From an uncultured Sphingopyxis sp. (GTDB taxonomy: Bacteria; Pseudomonadota; Alphaproteobacteria; Sphingomonadales; Sphingomonadaceae), in assembly GCF_900078365.1 (NCBI RefSeq), contig NZ_LT598653.1, positions 620,001-684,000 on the forward strand: a stretch of 64,000 nt of DNA. Reading direction: 5' to 3'. The notes under the pieces are model-generated. The model saw nothing but the letters and a program-made list of their open reading frames with translations, was not told the origin of the DNA and made no database searches. The translations under genes and the position numbers were made by a program. Position 1 is the stretch's first letter. Every line of letters begins with the position of its first letter. Shown piece after piece: positions 7,888 through 16,151 of this stretch.

Positions 7888-8865
7888 ATGAAACATTATC
7901 GCAAGTTCGCCGCCGGTCTGTTGCTGCTCACCGCCGCGCTGCCCGTCACCGCATCGGCGCACCCGCCGATCGCCGCCGAGGAGGCCGCCGCCCATTTCGA
8001 GCAGGACCGCGCCGACATCCTCGCGATGGCGGGCAATTACCGCGTCAGCTTCAACATGCAGGAATCGACGCGCTGGGATCCCGATTACGAGGTGCTCGAA
8101 CCCAAAAGGTCGGGCGGCAACGAGGTCGTGCGCGTGATCGAGGACACGGGGCGCAAGATCGTATTGCAGCACATGCTCGTCATCACCGGCGACGACGACA
8201 AGAGCTTCGTCATCAAGCATTGGCGGCAGGATTGGGAATATGAGCCCGCGAAGATTCTCGCCTATTCGGATCGCAACATCTGGGCGTGGGAAGACGTCCC
8301 CGAACGGATGCGCACCGGCCGCTGGTCGCAGACCGTCTATCAGGTCGACGACAGCCCGCGCTACGCCGGCTGGGGTCAGTTCGAAACGCAGGGCGGCATC
8401 CGCCGCTGGCGCTCGAGCTGGACCTGGCGCCCCCTCGCGCGCCGCGACGCGGTGCGGAATCCGGTCTATGACCGCTATCTCTCGATCAACCGCCACCAAC
8501 CCTCGCCTGACGGCTGGATCCACTGGCAGGACAATACCAAGATGGGGACGAAGGACGGCAAGCTGGTGCCGATCGTCCAGGAATATGTCCTCAACACCTA
8601 TATCAAATACGACCAGTATGACGTGAAAGCGGCCGACGATTATTGGGCCGCGACCAAGGAATATTGGGCCGCGGTGCGCGCCGAATGGGACCGGGTGGCG
8701 GCGGCCAAGGGCGGCATCGCGATCGAGGAAAAGGCCGAGACCGGCACCGTGATCAGCGGCCGCCTGCTCGAAATGGCCGACGAGGTTCAGGAAAAGAAGC
8801 TGACCACCGCCAAGGCGATCGCCGAGGCGAAGAAGCTGATCGAAGCGAACACGCGCAAGCTGTGA
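7888..8865 (+). CDS. DUF6607 family periplasmic protein
   Basis: This is a 325-residue exported protein with a signal peptide (LLLLTAALPVTASA). It is rich in Trp and Tyr (WRQDWEYEP, WAWEDVPERM, YWAATKEYWAAV) with an Ala/Lys/Glu helical tail. It matches my memory of DUF6607, a family of unknown function usually found beside heme-type TonB receptors. It starts 21 bases after the receptor stop with a GAAGGA ribosome binding site, and a terminator follows, so the two genes form an operon. A role in handling the receptor's ligand in the periplasm is inference. Confidence 0.7.
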   Translation: MKHYRKFAAGLLLLTAALPVTASAHPPIAAEEAAAHFEQDRADILAMAGNYRVSFNMQESTRWDPDYEVLEPKRSGGNEVVRVIEDTGRKIVLQHMLVITGDDDKSFVIKHWRQDWEYEPAKILAYSDRNIWAWEDVPERMRTGRWSQTVYQVDDSPRYAGWGQFETQGGIRRWRSSWTWRPLARRDAVRNPVYDRYLSINRHQPSPDGWIHWQDNTKMGTKDGKLVPIVQEYVLNTYIKYDQYDVKAADDYWAATKEYWAAVRAEWDRVAAAKGGIAIEEKAETGTVISGRLLEMADEVQEKKLTTAKAIAEAKKLIEANTRKL

Positions 8866-8893
8866 AGACCTTCACCATGTGAAGCCCGCACCT

Positions 8894-8926
8894 GGGGGCG
8901 GTCCGCAAGGGCCGTCCCCTGTTTTT
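8894..8926 (+). terminator. Intrinsic terminator after the receptor/DUF6607 operon
   Basis: A stem of about 11 bp with G-U pairs (GGGGGCGGTCC / GGGCCGTCCCC) and a GCAA loop is followed by TGTTTTT. It ends the two-gene operon. Confidence 0.8.
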
Positions 8927-8973
8927 GGGTGCTACTGTCGGCTTTGGGGTGGGAAGTGGACATTCCCTATCTT

Positions 8974-9054
8974 CGTCATTCCCGCGAAAGCGGGAACCCA
9001 GTGTGGGATCAGCCTACGCGCGCTCTGGGTCCCCGCTTTCGCGGGGATGACGAT
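8974..9054. repeat. Inverted repeat pair, CGTCATTCCCGCGAAAG-type
   Basis: CATTCCCGCGAAAGCGGGAA and TCCCCGCTTTCGCGGGGATG face each other across about 25 bases. The right flank GATGAAAGATAGGTCCGCT matches that of the repeat at 5368-5447. Confidence 0.8.
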
Positions 9055-9105
9055 GAAAGATAGGTCCGCTACCGGCTGGTTCCAGCCATTTCCGCAGAGG
9101 TCCCC

Positions 9106-9489
9106 CTATTTCTTTGCGCCGTCAACACTCCATATCCCCGCGCCGCGCGTCGCGATGAACAGGAAGATGAAGCAATAGAGCGCGATCGTTTCGCCGCCAT
9201 TGACGATCGGGTACAGCCCCTTGCTTCCGTGCATCATCCAATAACCGACAGCCGCCATGCCGCTCGCGACAAAGGCCGCGGGGCGCGTGAACAGGCCGAT
9301 GACGATCAGGCCGCCCGCGACGAGTTCTATGATCCCGGCGGCATGGAGCATCGGGTTCAATGGCATCGGGAAGGCGACCGGGAAATTGAAGAATTTCTGC
9401 ACGCCATGCGCGAGGAACAGCAGTCCCGCGACGATGCGCAGCAGCGCATAGGCCTGTTCGCTGAAACCACCCAGAAACTTCATCGCCAT
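9106..9489 (-). CDS. DoxX family membrane protein
   Basis: This 127-residue protein has four predicted membrane helices and the DoxX pattern: LRIVAGLLFLAHGVQKFF near the start, a GIIELVAGGLIVIGLFTRPAAF core, and a C-terminal helix (ALYCFIFLFIATRGAG). DoxX proteins are small inner-membrane proteins often linked to thiol or oxidative-stress functions; their biochemistry is uncertain. The gene diverges from the ECF41 operon. DoxX genes are recurrent neighbours of carboxymuconolactone-decarboxylase genes, but no ECF41-type promoter was seen on its own side. Confidence 0.85.
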   Translation of the reverse strand: MAMKFLGGFSEQAYALLRIVAGLLFLAHGVQKFFNFPVAFPMPLNPMLHAAGIIELVAGGLIVIGLFTRPAAFVASGMAAVGYWMMHGSKGLYPIVNGGETIALYCFIFLFIATRGAGIWSVDGAKK

Positions 9490-9547
9490 TCCCCTCCACT
9501 GCCGAAAGACGGCGCGATGCTACGCCTAGTCCGCCGATTATCAAGCC

Positions 9548-9575
9548 GTCATTGCTTCGCTTCGCTCGCAATGAC
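9548..9575. repeat. Small dispersed palindrome GTCATTGC...GCAATGAC
   Basis: An 8-bp perfect inverted repeat with the loop TTCGCTTCGCTC. Sequences of this kind (CATTGCGAGCGAAGCGAAG) are common dispersed intergenic repeats in proteobacteria. It is a different type from the GC-rich pairs elsewhere in the window. Confidence 0.55.
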
Positions 9576-9580
9576 GAGCT

Positions 9581-9627
9581 GAGAAAATTTTCTCGCTTCG
9601 TGTCACATTCGGCATTCCTGTCTCGTC
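9581..9627 (+). promoter_or_regulatory. ECF41-type promoter with an adjacent 14-bp palindrome
   Basis: TGTCACA (9601-9607), exactly 16 bases, then CGTC (9624-9627) matches the published ECF41 promoter consensus. It lies 31 bases before the ATG of the carboxymuconolactone-decarboxylase-like gene that is co-transcribed with the ECF41 sigma gene, so autoregulation is likely. Just upstream is the perfect palindrome GAGAAAATTTTCTC (9581-9594), a possible upstream element or operator of unknown use. Confidence 0.82.
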
Positions 9628-9658
9628 ATATCTGCACACCCCCTGAAGGAGACACGAT

Positions 9659-10114
9659 ATGTCCAAGGTTACCGACCCCTATGCCGCCGCCCCGCAGGTG
9701 ATGAAGCAGTGGATGGCGGCTTCGATCGCCGCGCAAAACAGCCTCGATCCGAGCCTGGCCGAACTGGTGAAAATCCGCTCGTCGATCCTCAACGGCTGCG
9801 CCAACTGCATCAACATGCACACGGTCGAGGCCCGCGCGAAGGGCGAGAGCGAACAACGCATCTATCTGCTCGCGGCGTGGCACGAAGCCCCGGTCTTCAC
9901 GCCCCGCGAACGCGCCGCGCTGGCGTGGACCGACGCCTTGACCCGCCTTTCGGAAGAGCACACACGCAAAGCGGCCAAGGAAGAGCTCGAAGCGCATTTC
10001 ACGCCGGAGGAACAGGTGAACCTGACCGTGATGATCAATGTGATCAATGGCTGGAACCGCATCGCGGTCGGCTTCGGCCTCTGGTACGAAAACGGCGTGC
10101 CGAAGGCGGCCTGA
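9659..10114 (+). CDS. Carboxymuconolactone decarboxylase family (AhpD-like) protein
   Basis: A 151-residue AhpD-fold protein with the redox motif EX11CX2CX3H (E35 ... C47-A-N-C50-INMH54). Proteins with this motif act as alkylhydroperoxidase-like enzymes or decarboxylases; the dithiol favours peroxide chemistry. It has an AAGGAGA ribosome binding site, an ECF41 promoter upstream, and a stop that overlaps the ATG of the sigma gene by one base (TGATG). It is the characteristic target gene of ECF41 sigma factors; its substrate is unknown. Confidence 0.9.
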   Translation: MSKVTDPYAAAPQVMKQWMAASIAAQNSLDPSLAELVKIRSSILNGCANCINMHTVEARAKGESEQRIYLLAAWHEAPVFTPRERAALAWTDALTRLSEEHTRKAAKEELEAHFTPEEQVNLTVMINVINGWNRIAVGFGLWYENGVPKAA

Positions 10115-10989
10115 TGACGCCGGGCGGCATCCGGAGCGCGGTCGATGCGGCGGAGGCGGCGGCGAGTTTCGACCCGCTGCGTCCGCTGCTCACCCGCGTC
10201 GCCTATCGCATGCTCGGCTCGGTCGCCGATGCCGAGGATGTGGTGCAGGACGCCTATATCCGCTGGCTCGGCACCGACCGCGGCGCGGTGCGCGAGCCCG
10301 CGGCCTTTCTCCGCCGCACCGTGACGCGGCTCTGCCTCGACCAGATCAAGTCGGCGCGGAGCACCCGCGAGACCTATATCGGCCCCTGGCTGCCCGATCC
10401 GCTGGTCGAGGAAGAGGAAGCGGACGATGTCACCCTGCCGCTGATGCTCGCGCTCGAACGGCTCTCCCCGCTCGAACGCGCCGCCTTCCTGCTCCACGAC
10501 GTCTTCGGCGTCGGGTTCGATGAGGTCGCGAAGACGATCGACCGCGATCCCGCCGCGGCGCGCCAGCTCGCGGCGCGCGCCCGCACCCACGTCCGCGACG
10601 CGCGCCCGCGCTACAAGCTCGAGAAGGAAAAGGGGCTGGAGATCGCCAACGCCTTTTTCGCCGCGTCGCGCAGCGGTGACATGGGCGCGCTCGGCGCGCT
10701 GCTCGCGGCCGACGTCGGCATGTGGACCGATGGCGGCGGCAAGCGCCCGGCGGCGATGGAGCCGGTGCTCGGTTACGATATTGTGCTCAAGCTGCACCGC
10801 AGCCTCGCGGTCCTGTTCGGCAAATATGGATCGAGCCTCGTCCACACCGGCATGATCAACGGCCTGCCGGGCTTCGTCACGCGCGAAGCCGACGGTGAGT
10901 TGCAGACCACCGCGCTCGAGATCGAGGACGGCAAGGTCACCGGCATCTATGTGATGCGCAATCCCGACAAGCTGCGGCACGTGCATTGA
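10114..10989 (+). CDS. ECF41 family sigma factor with fused SnoaL-like regulatory domain
   Basis: The 291-residue protein has sigma2 (about 15-80, with the core-binding AEDVVQDAYIRWL), the linker motif WLPDPL (92-97), sigma4 (about 110-160) and a C-terminal NTF2/SnoaL-like extension bearing DGGGK (206-210) and NPDKL (283-287). All these are hallmarks of ECF41, in which the fused extension replaces a membrane anti-sigma factor and modulates activity. It is coupled to the preceding AhpD-like gene. The signal sensed by ECF41 proteins is not established. Confidence 0.95.
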   Translation: MTPGGIRSAVDAAEAAASFDPLRPLLTRVAYRMLGSVADAEDVVQDAYIRWLGTDRGAVREPAAFLRRTVTRLCLDQIKSARSTRETYIGPWLPDPLVEEEEADDVTLPLMLALERLSPLERAAFLLHDVFGVGFDEVAKTIDRDPAAARQLAARARTHVRDARPRYKLEKEKGLEIANAFFAASRSGDMGALGALLAADVGMWTDGGGKRPAAMEPVLGYDIVLKLHRSLAVLFGKYGSSLVHTGMINGLPGFVTREADGELQTTALEIEDGKVTGIYVMRNPDKLRHVH

Positions 10990-11028
10990 GGGGCGGCGGC
11001 TGACGGCCGGTAGCTGCCTATAAATCAT

Positions 11029-11122
11029 CGTCACCCCGGACCTGATCCGGGGTCCCGCTTGCTGTCGAAATCAGGGGGGGGGGCATCACAAAGCGGGATC
11101 CCGGATCAAGTCCGGGATGACG
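11029..11122. repeat. Inverted repeat pair with a G10 tract in the loop
   Basis: GTCACCCCGGACCTGATCCG and CCCGGATCAAGTCCGGGATG face each other across about 35 bases that include a run of ten G (11074-11083). This pair fills most of the 326-base gap between the ECF41 gene and ybeY; nothing else convincing was seen there. Confidence 0.8.
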
Positions 11123-11315
11123 AAGGAAATTTGGGGAACGTCCGCTCCCCATCCCCAAGCCGAGGGACACGCCCAGCAATTTTTCGCTGTCCTACAGTGC
11201 GCCGCCATTATAGCGTCGCTCGCATGATCCGCATCGTTGTTCCTTCCGCCTCGAAACCGCGATTCCAGAGTGAAGTTACGCAGTTTTCGGCCATTTTTCC
11301 GGCGCGCCATTTTCC

Positions 11316-11822
11316 ATGCTGAGCGTCGAAACGCACGCCGCGACCCCGTGGCCCGACGCCGTCGACTGGGACGCCCGCGCCGCGGAGGCGGCCGCGGCGG
11401 CGCTGGCGCTGACGCCCTTCGCCGCGCTTGCCGACGCCGCGCCGCTGGTCGAAATCGCGATCCGTCTGACCGACGATGCCGAGGTGCAGACGCTCAACCG
11501 CGACTTTCGCGGCAAGGACAAGCCGACCAACGTCCTGTCCTTCCCGCAGGTTCAGGACGATCTGCTCGAAGGGCTCGCGAACAGCGACGACGGAGAAATC
11601 CTGCTCGGCGACATCGTGCTCGCACGCGAAACCTGCGCGCGCGAGGCGGAGGAGAAGGGGGTTTCCCTCGCCGATCATGCGACGCACCTGATCGTCCACG
11701 GCATGCTTCACCTCGTCGGATACGACCATATGGACGACCCCTCGGCGGCGGCGATGGAGGCGCTCGAAGTGAAAGCCCTTGCATCGCTGGGCATCGCCAA
11801 TCCATATGCGGATCGGGACTAA
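11316..11822 (+). CDS. ybeY: YbeY, 16S rRNA maturation/quality-control endoribonuclease
   Basis: A 168-residue protein with the zinc motif HGMLHLVGYDH (H128, H132, H138) and the upstream FRGKDKPTNVLSFP segment typical of YbeY. It acts in 16S rRNA 3'-end maturation and 70S quality control. The CorC-like gene follows after 19 bases. Its usual upstream partner phoH lies 6.2 kb away, separated by the receptor and ECF41 genes. Confidence 0.95.
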   Translation: MLSVETHAATPWPDAVDWDARAAEAAAAALALTPFAALADAAPLVEIAIRLTDDAEVQTLNRDFRGKDKPTNVLSFPQVQDDLLEGLANSDDGEILLGDIVLARETCAREAEEKGVSLADHATHLIVHGMLHLVGYDHMDDPSAAAMEALEVKALASLGIANPYADRD

Positions 11823-11841
11823 CTTAGGATAAGCCGGAAAA

Positions 11842-12786
11842 ATGCCCGACGACCAGGGATCTTCGAACCGATCGGAAGAGGACAGTAGCAGGTCCGGGCT
11901 GCTGTCCGGACTGAAAAACCTGTTGTTCGGCGGCGACAAGGAACCGTCGCTGCGCGAACAGATCGAAGAGGTCATCGACGAGGCCGAGGAAGAGGGCGAG
12001 GACCGGCGCGGCAGCAACATCGTCGGCGACCTGTCGCCGATCGAGCGCAAGATGCTGCGCAACCTCCTCCACTTCGGTGAACAGACCGTCGATGATGTCG
12101 CGGTGCCGCGCGCCGACATCATCGCCATTCCCGAAAGCGCGCCCTTTGCGGAGGTCGTCGCGCTTTTTGTCGAAGCGGGGCACAGCCGCCTGCCGGTCTA
12201 TCGCGAAAATCTCGACGAGGTCGTCGGCATGATTCACGTCAAGGACGTGTTCGCCGTGCTTGCCGAGGGGCGCCCGCCGCCGCCGCTGCTCGACCTGATC
12301 CGCCAGCCGCTCTATGTCCCGCAGTCGATGGGCGTGCTCGACCTGCTCGCCGAAATGCGCGCCAAGCGTACCCACCTCGCCATCGTCATCGACGAATATT
12401 CGGGCACCGAAGGCCTGCTGACGATCGAGGATCTGGTCGAGGAGATCGTCGGCGAGATCGAGGACGAGCATGACGACGAGCCCGAACCGCTGATCGTCGC
12501 GGGCGAGCATGGCTGCTGGGACGCCGATGCGCGCGCCGAGCTCGACGACGTCGGCGAGGCGATCGACCCCCGCCTCGCCGAAGTCGACGAGGATGTCGAT
12601 ACATTGGGCGGGCTTGCCGCGGTGCTCGCGGGGCATGTTCCCGAGGTCGGCGAGATCCTCCTCCACCCGAGCGGCTGGCGGATCGAGGTGACCGAGGCCG
12701 ACGAGCGCCGCGTCCACCGCCTGCGCCTCCACCCGCCGGTCGAAGTCGATCTGGAGGCGCCGTCGGAACGGACCGAGGAGTTCTGA
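11842..12786 (+). CDS. corC: CorC/HlyC-like CBS-domain protein
   Basis: This 314-residue soluble protein has an acidic N-terminus, two CBS domains (around VDDVAVPRADIIAIPESAPF and LYVPQSMGVLDLLAEM, with IVIDEYSGTEGLLTIEDLVEEIVGEI) and a C-terminal CorC_HlyC transporter-associated domain. It lacks the membrane DUF21 domain, so it is the short CorC form, linked to magnesium/cobalt efflux. It follows ybeY by 19 bases, as in the conserved ybeZ-ybeY-corC cluster. Confidence 0.88.
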   Translation: MPDDQGSSNRSEEDSSRSGLLSGLKNLLFGGDKEPSLREQIEEVIDEAEEEGEDRRGSNIVGDLSPIERKMLRNLLHFGEQTVDDVAVPRADIIAIPESAPFAEVVALFVEAGHSRLPVYRENLDEVVGMIHVKDVFAVLAEGRPPPPLLDLIRQPLYVPQSMGVLDLLAEMRAKRTHLAIVIDEYSGTEGLLTIEDLVEEIVGEIEDEHDDEPEPLIVAGEHGCWDADARAELDDVGEAIDPRLAEVDEDVDTLGGLAAVLAGHVPEVGEILLHPSGWRIEVTEADERRVHRLRLHPPVEVDLEAPSERTEEF

Positions 12787-12827
12787 CGCAATTGCCAAGG
12801 CACGGCTAAAGGATTAGGCGCGACCGG

Positions 12828-13982
12828 ATGGAAGTTTCCGACCTTCGCATCGCCCTGTTCAGCGGCAATTACAACATGACCACCGATGGTGCGAACAAGG
12901 CGCTGAATCGCCTCGTCGGCTTTCTGCTGGCGCATGGCGCGGCGGTCCGCGTCTATTCGCCGACCGTCGCCGACCCCGATTTCGCGCCGACCGGCGATCT
13001 TGTCAGCGTGCCGTCGATGGCGATCCCGGGACGCAGCGAATATCGCATTCCCTTGAGCTTCTCGTCGCGCGTCCGCGAGGACATCACCGCCTTCGCGCCC
13101 AACATCGTCCATATCTCCAGCCCCGACCGCGTGTCGCGGCAGGCGGCGGCGTGGGCGCGGCGGCGGCGGTTGCCGGTCGCCTGCTCGGTCCACACGCGCT
13201 TCGAAACCTATTTCCGCTATTATAATCTCTCCTTCCTCGAACCCGTCGTCGTCGCCTGGCTGCGCAAGCTTTACCGCAAGTGCGACGCGCTGATCGCGCC
13301 GTCCGAAAGCTTCGCGCAGGTGCTGCGCGACCAGCGGATGAACTACGACATCGGCATCTGGACGCGCGGGGTCGAGCAAGGAGTGTTCAACCCCGGCCGG
13401 CGCGACATGACGTGGCGCCGCGCGCTGGGCATCGGCGATGACGGGCCCGCGATCGCCTTTCTCGGCCGGCTGGTGATGGAAAAGGGGCTCGACGTCTTCG
13501 CCGACGCGATCGACCTGCTCCAGCGGCGCGGCGTGCCGCACAAGGTCGTCGTGATCGGCGAGGGGCCGGCGCGCGACTGGTTCGAATCGCGGCTCCCCGA
13601 CGCTAGTTTCGTCGGCTTCCAGGGTGGCGAGGACCTCGCCCGCGCGCTTGCTTCGTGCGACATCTTCTTCAACCCTTCGGTCACCGAAACCTTCGGCAAT
13701 GTGACGTTGGAAGCCATGGCGTGCGGGCTGCCCGTCGTCGCCGCGCGCGCCACCGGCAGCGCGAGCATCGTCAAGCACGGCCAGACGGGCTATCTCGTCG
13801 CACCCGGATCGATCACCGGCTTTGCCGACCATCTCCAGCAATATTGCCGCGACCCCGCGCTGCGCGCCGAACATGGCGCGGCGGCGGTGCTCGAAAGCGG
13901 CGCCTATCAATGGGATGCGATCAACCAGGCGGTCGCCGACACCTATATCCGCCTGATCCGCCAGAAACAGCGGCGATCCTGA
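12828..13982 (+). CDS. GT4 family glycosyltransferase (alpha-mannosyltransferase-like)
   Basis: A 384-residue GT-B enzyme. The N-terminal acceptor domain begins IALFSGNYNMTTDGANKALN. The donor domain has AFLGRLVMEKGLDVFADAI and the E-x7-E motif region SVTETFGNVTLEAMACGLPVV. This is nearest to GDP-mannose-dependent or DGDG/sulfolipid-synthase-like GT4 enzymes that glycosylate membrane lipids. The acceptor cannot be read from sequence. It lies 2 bases before rarA and 41 bases after corC. A glycolipid role would fit a sphingoglycolipid-containing outer membrane but is inference. Confidence 0.82.
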   Translation: MEVSDLRIALFSGNYNMTTDGANKALNRLVGFLLAHGAAVRVYSPTVADPDFAPTGDLVSVPSMAIPGRSEYRIPLSFSSRVREDITAFAPNIVHISSPDRVSRQAAAWARRRRLPVACSVHTRFETYFRYYNLSFLEPVVVAWLRKLYRKCDALIAPSESFAQVLRDQRMNYDIGIWTRGVEQGVFNPGRRDMTWRRALGIGDDGPAIAFLGRLVMEKGLDVFADAIDLLQRRGVPHKVVVIGEGPARDWFESRLPDASFVGFQGGEDLARALASCDIFFNPSVTETFGNVTLEAMACGLPVVAARATGSASIVKHGQTGYLVAPGSITGFADHLQQYCRDPALRAEHGAAAVLESGAYQWDAINQAVADTYIRLIRQKQRRS

Positions 13983-13984
13983 CG

Positions 13985-15304
13985 ATGGCCGGAGATCTGT
14001 TCGGCGAGGAAATACCCGCGGCGCAGCGGGGCGGCGCGACCGGCCCGGTGCCGCTCGCCGAGCGGCTGCGCCCGCGCACGCTCGCCGACGTCGTCGGGCA
14101 GGAGCATTTGACCGGCCCCGAGGGCGCGATCGGCCGCATGGTCGCCGCCGGGCAATTGTCGTCGATCATCCTCTGGGGACCGCCGGGCACCGGCAAGACG
14201 ACGATCGCGCGGCTGCTCGCGGAGGCGGTCTCCATGCGCTTCGCGCCGCTGTCGGCGGTCTTCTCGGGCGTCGCCGACCTCAGGCAAGCCTTCGCCGATG
14301 CCGAAAAGATGGCGGCGGCGGGCAAGCGCACCCTGCTCTTCGTCGACGAGATTCACCGCTTCAACCGCGCGCAGCAGGACGGCTTCCTGCCCTATGTCGA
14401 GCGCGGCACCGTCGTCCTCGTCGGCGCGACGACCGAGAATCCCAGCTTCGCGCTGAATGCCGCGCTTTTGAGCCGCGCGCAGGTGCTCGTTCTCAACCGG
14501 CTCGGCGAGGAGGCGCTCGGCACGCTGATCGAGCGCGCCGAGGCCGAGCTGGGCCAGCGCCTGCCGGTGACCGGCGCGGCGCGCGCGGCGCTGATCGCCA
14601 GCGCCGACGGCGACGGACGCTTCCTGCTCAACCAGGTCGAGACGCTGTTTTCGGTGACGATCGAGGAGCCGCTGGGCCCGGACGAACTCGCGCAGTTTCT
14701 CCACCGCCGGATGCCGGTCTACGACAAGGATCGCGACGGCCATTACAATCTGATCTCGGCGCTCCACAAGGCGCTGCGCGGCTCGGACCCGCAGGCGGCG
14801 CTCTACTGGCTCGCGCGGATGCTCGTCGCGGGCGAGGAGCCGCTCTACGTCCTGCGGCGACTCACCCGCTTCGCGAGCGAGGACATCGGCCTCGCCGACC
14901 CGCAGGCGCTGGTGCAATGCCTCGCGGCGAAGGACGCCTATCAGTTCCTCGGTTCGCCCGAGGGCGAGCTCGCGATCGTGCAGGCCTGCCTCTATCTCGC
15001 CACCGCGCCCAAATCGAACGCCGCCTATGCCGCGCAGAAGGCGGCGTGGGCCGCGGCGCGCGAGACCGGTAGCCTCGCGCCGCCCGCGAACATCCTCAAC
15101 GCCCCGACCAAGCTGATGAAAGATCTGGGTTATGGCGCGGGCTACAGCTACGACCATGACGCGCCCGACGGCTTTTCGGGCGACAATTACTGGCCCGACG
15201 GCATGGCCCCCGCCGCCTTCTACCGCCCCGTCGATCGCGGCTTCGAAAAGCGCATCGCCGAACGCCTCGCCTGGTGGGATGAAAGGCGCCGCGCCAAGAG
15301 CTGA
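13985..15304 (+). CDS. rarA: Replication-associated recombination protein A (AAA+ ATPase)
   Basis: The 439-residue AAA+ protein has Walker A GPPGTGKT (65-72), Walker B LLFVDEIHRF (around 118-126), sensor 1 GATTENPSF and the C-terminal MgsA domain (LTRFASEDIGLADPQAL). RarA/MgsA is the bacterial Wrnip1 homologue acting at stalled replication forks. The ATG at 13985 is the natural start; a longer frame upstream is antiphase with the preceding glycosyltransferase gene. Confidence 0.95.
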   Translation: MAGDLFGEEIPAAQRGGATGPVPLAERLRPRTLADVVGQEHLTGPEGAIGRMVAAGQLSSIILWGPPGTGKTTIARLLAEAVSMRFAPLSAVFSGVADLRQAFADAEKMAAAGKRTLLFVDEIHRFNRAQQDGFLPYVERGTVVLVGATTENPSFALNAALLSRAQVLVLNRLGEEALGTLIERAEAELGQRLPVTGAARAALIASADGDGRFLLNQVETLFSVTIEEPLGPDELAQFLHRRMPVYDKDRDGHYNLISALHKALRGSDPQAALYWLARMLVAGEEPLYVLRRLTRFASEDIGLADPQALVQCLAAKDAYQFLGSPEGELAIVQACLYLATAPKSNAAYAAQKAAWAAARETGSLAPPANILNAPTKLMKDLGYGAGYSYDHDAPDGFSGDNYWPDGMAPAAFYRPVDRGFEKRIAERLAWWDERRRAKS

Positions 15305-15390
15305 CGCTGGGGGCTTTCCGAGCCTTGTTCGGTGCGCCGCGAGGGTATAATTTCGCCCCGTCGGGTCGCGCCGGAACTGGGGTAGTCATC

Positions 15391-16137
15391 ATGGCATTGG
15401 CGCTTGTCCTTGCCGCCGCAGCGACACCGATCCTGTCCTGTCCGGGCGGCACCGTCGAAACCACCTGCACCGCGGCCGACGTCGCGGCGAAGATCGCGCT
15501 GACGCGTGCCCGCATCACCCATATCGCGCAGCGATGCCTCTATGATTTCGGCGGGACATGCAGCGTCGAAGCGAGCGGGCGGATCAACAGCGCGGACCGC
15601 GGGGCGACCCTGCTCTGGCAAAAGATGCTGCTCGCCCCGCGCGACGGCGCCCGGACGCGGATGCTGGTTCTGGTGTCGCAAAACAAGGCGGGCAAGGCGT
15701 CGCTTGCGGGTTTCGCCGAAAGCTCGGGATCGCTCGGCGCGCCCGACCTGGTCGTCGACGGCGACGCGCGCCAGCTGGTCCATGTCGGCGGCCGGCTTGC
15801 CGGCAGCGGCGGCGGCAATGCCGATGCGCTGTTCATGAACGATGTCGCAAAGCCCGGGTGGCGCCGTATCGACCTGTCCGGCTGGGCCGAGCAGGGCGGC
15901 AAGTTGCTGCCCGCCGGCTATTGGCTGCGCGGCCCGGCGGAGTTCGCCTTCGACGCGATGTCCGCATCGGCCCCCGTCGCGCGTGACGACGACAGCCAAT
16001 GCTGCCCGCGCGGCGGCCATGCCATGTTCGACCTCGACATTCAGGACGACCGCCTGGTGTTGACGCGCCTGCGCTTCCAGCCCATGCAGCCCTTGGGGCG
16101 CGACATAGAGGTCATCGCCGGGACTTTGGAAGACTGA
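15391..16137 (+). CDS. Exported hypothetical protein
   Basis: A 248-residue protein with an N-terminal signal peptide (MALALVLAAAATPILS) and then a Cys-containing mature start (CPGGTVETTC). There are five or six cysteines overall, including a Cys-Cys pair (DDSQCCPRGGHAM). No known domain was recognised. ATG 15391 is chosen over the in-frame upstream ATG (15325) because it gives the signal peptide directly. The start and the weak lipobox-like ILSC are both uncertain. It sits between rarA and a YjbR-like gene on the same strand. Confidence 0.6.
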   Translation: MALALVLAAAATPILSCPGGTVETTCTAADVAAKIALTRARITHIAQRCLYDFGGTCSVEASGRINSADRGATLLWQKMLLAPRDGARTRMLVLVSQNKAGKASLAGFAESSGSLGAPDLVVDGDARQLVHVGGRLAGSGGGNADALFMNDVAKPGWRRIDLSGWAEQGGKLLPAGYWLRGPAEFAFDAMSASAPVARDDDSQCCPRGGHAMFDLDIQDDRLVLTRLRFQPMQPLGRDIEVIAGTLED

Positions 16138-16151
16138 GCTAAACCGGCGAT

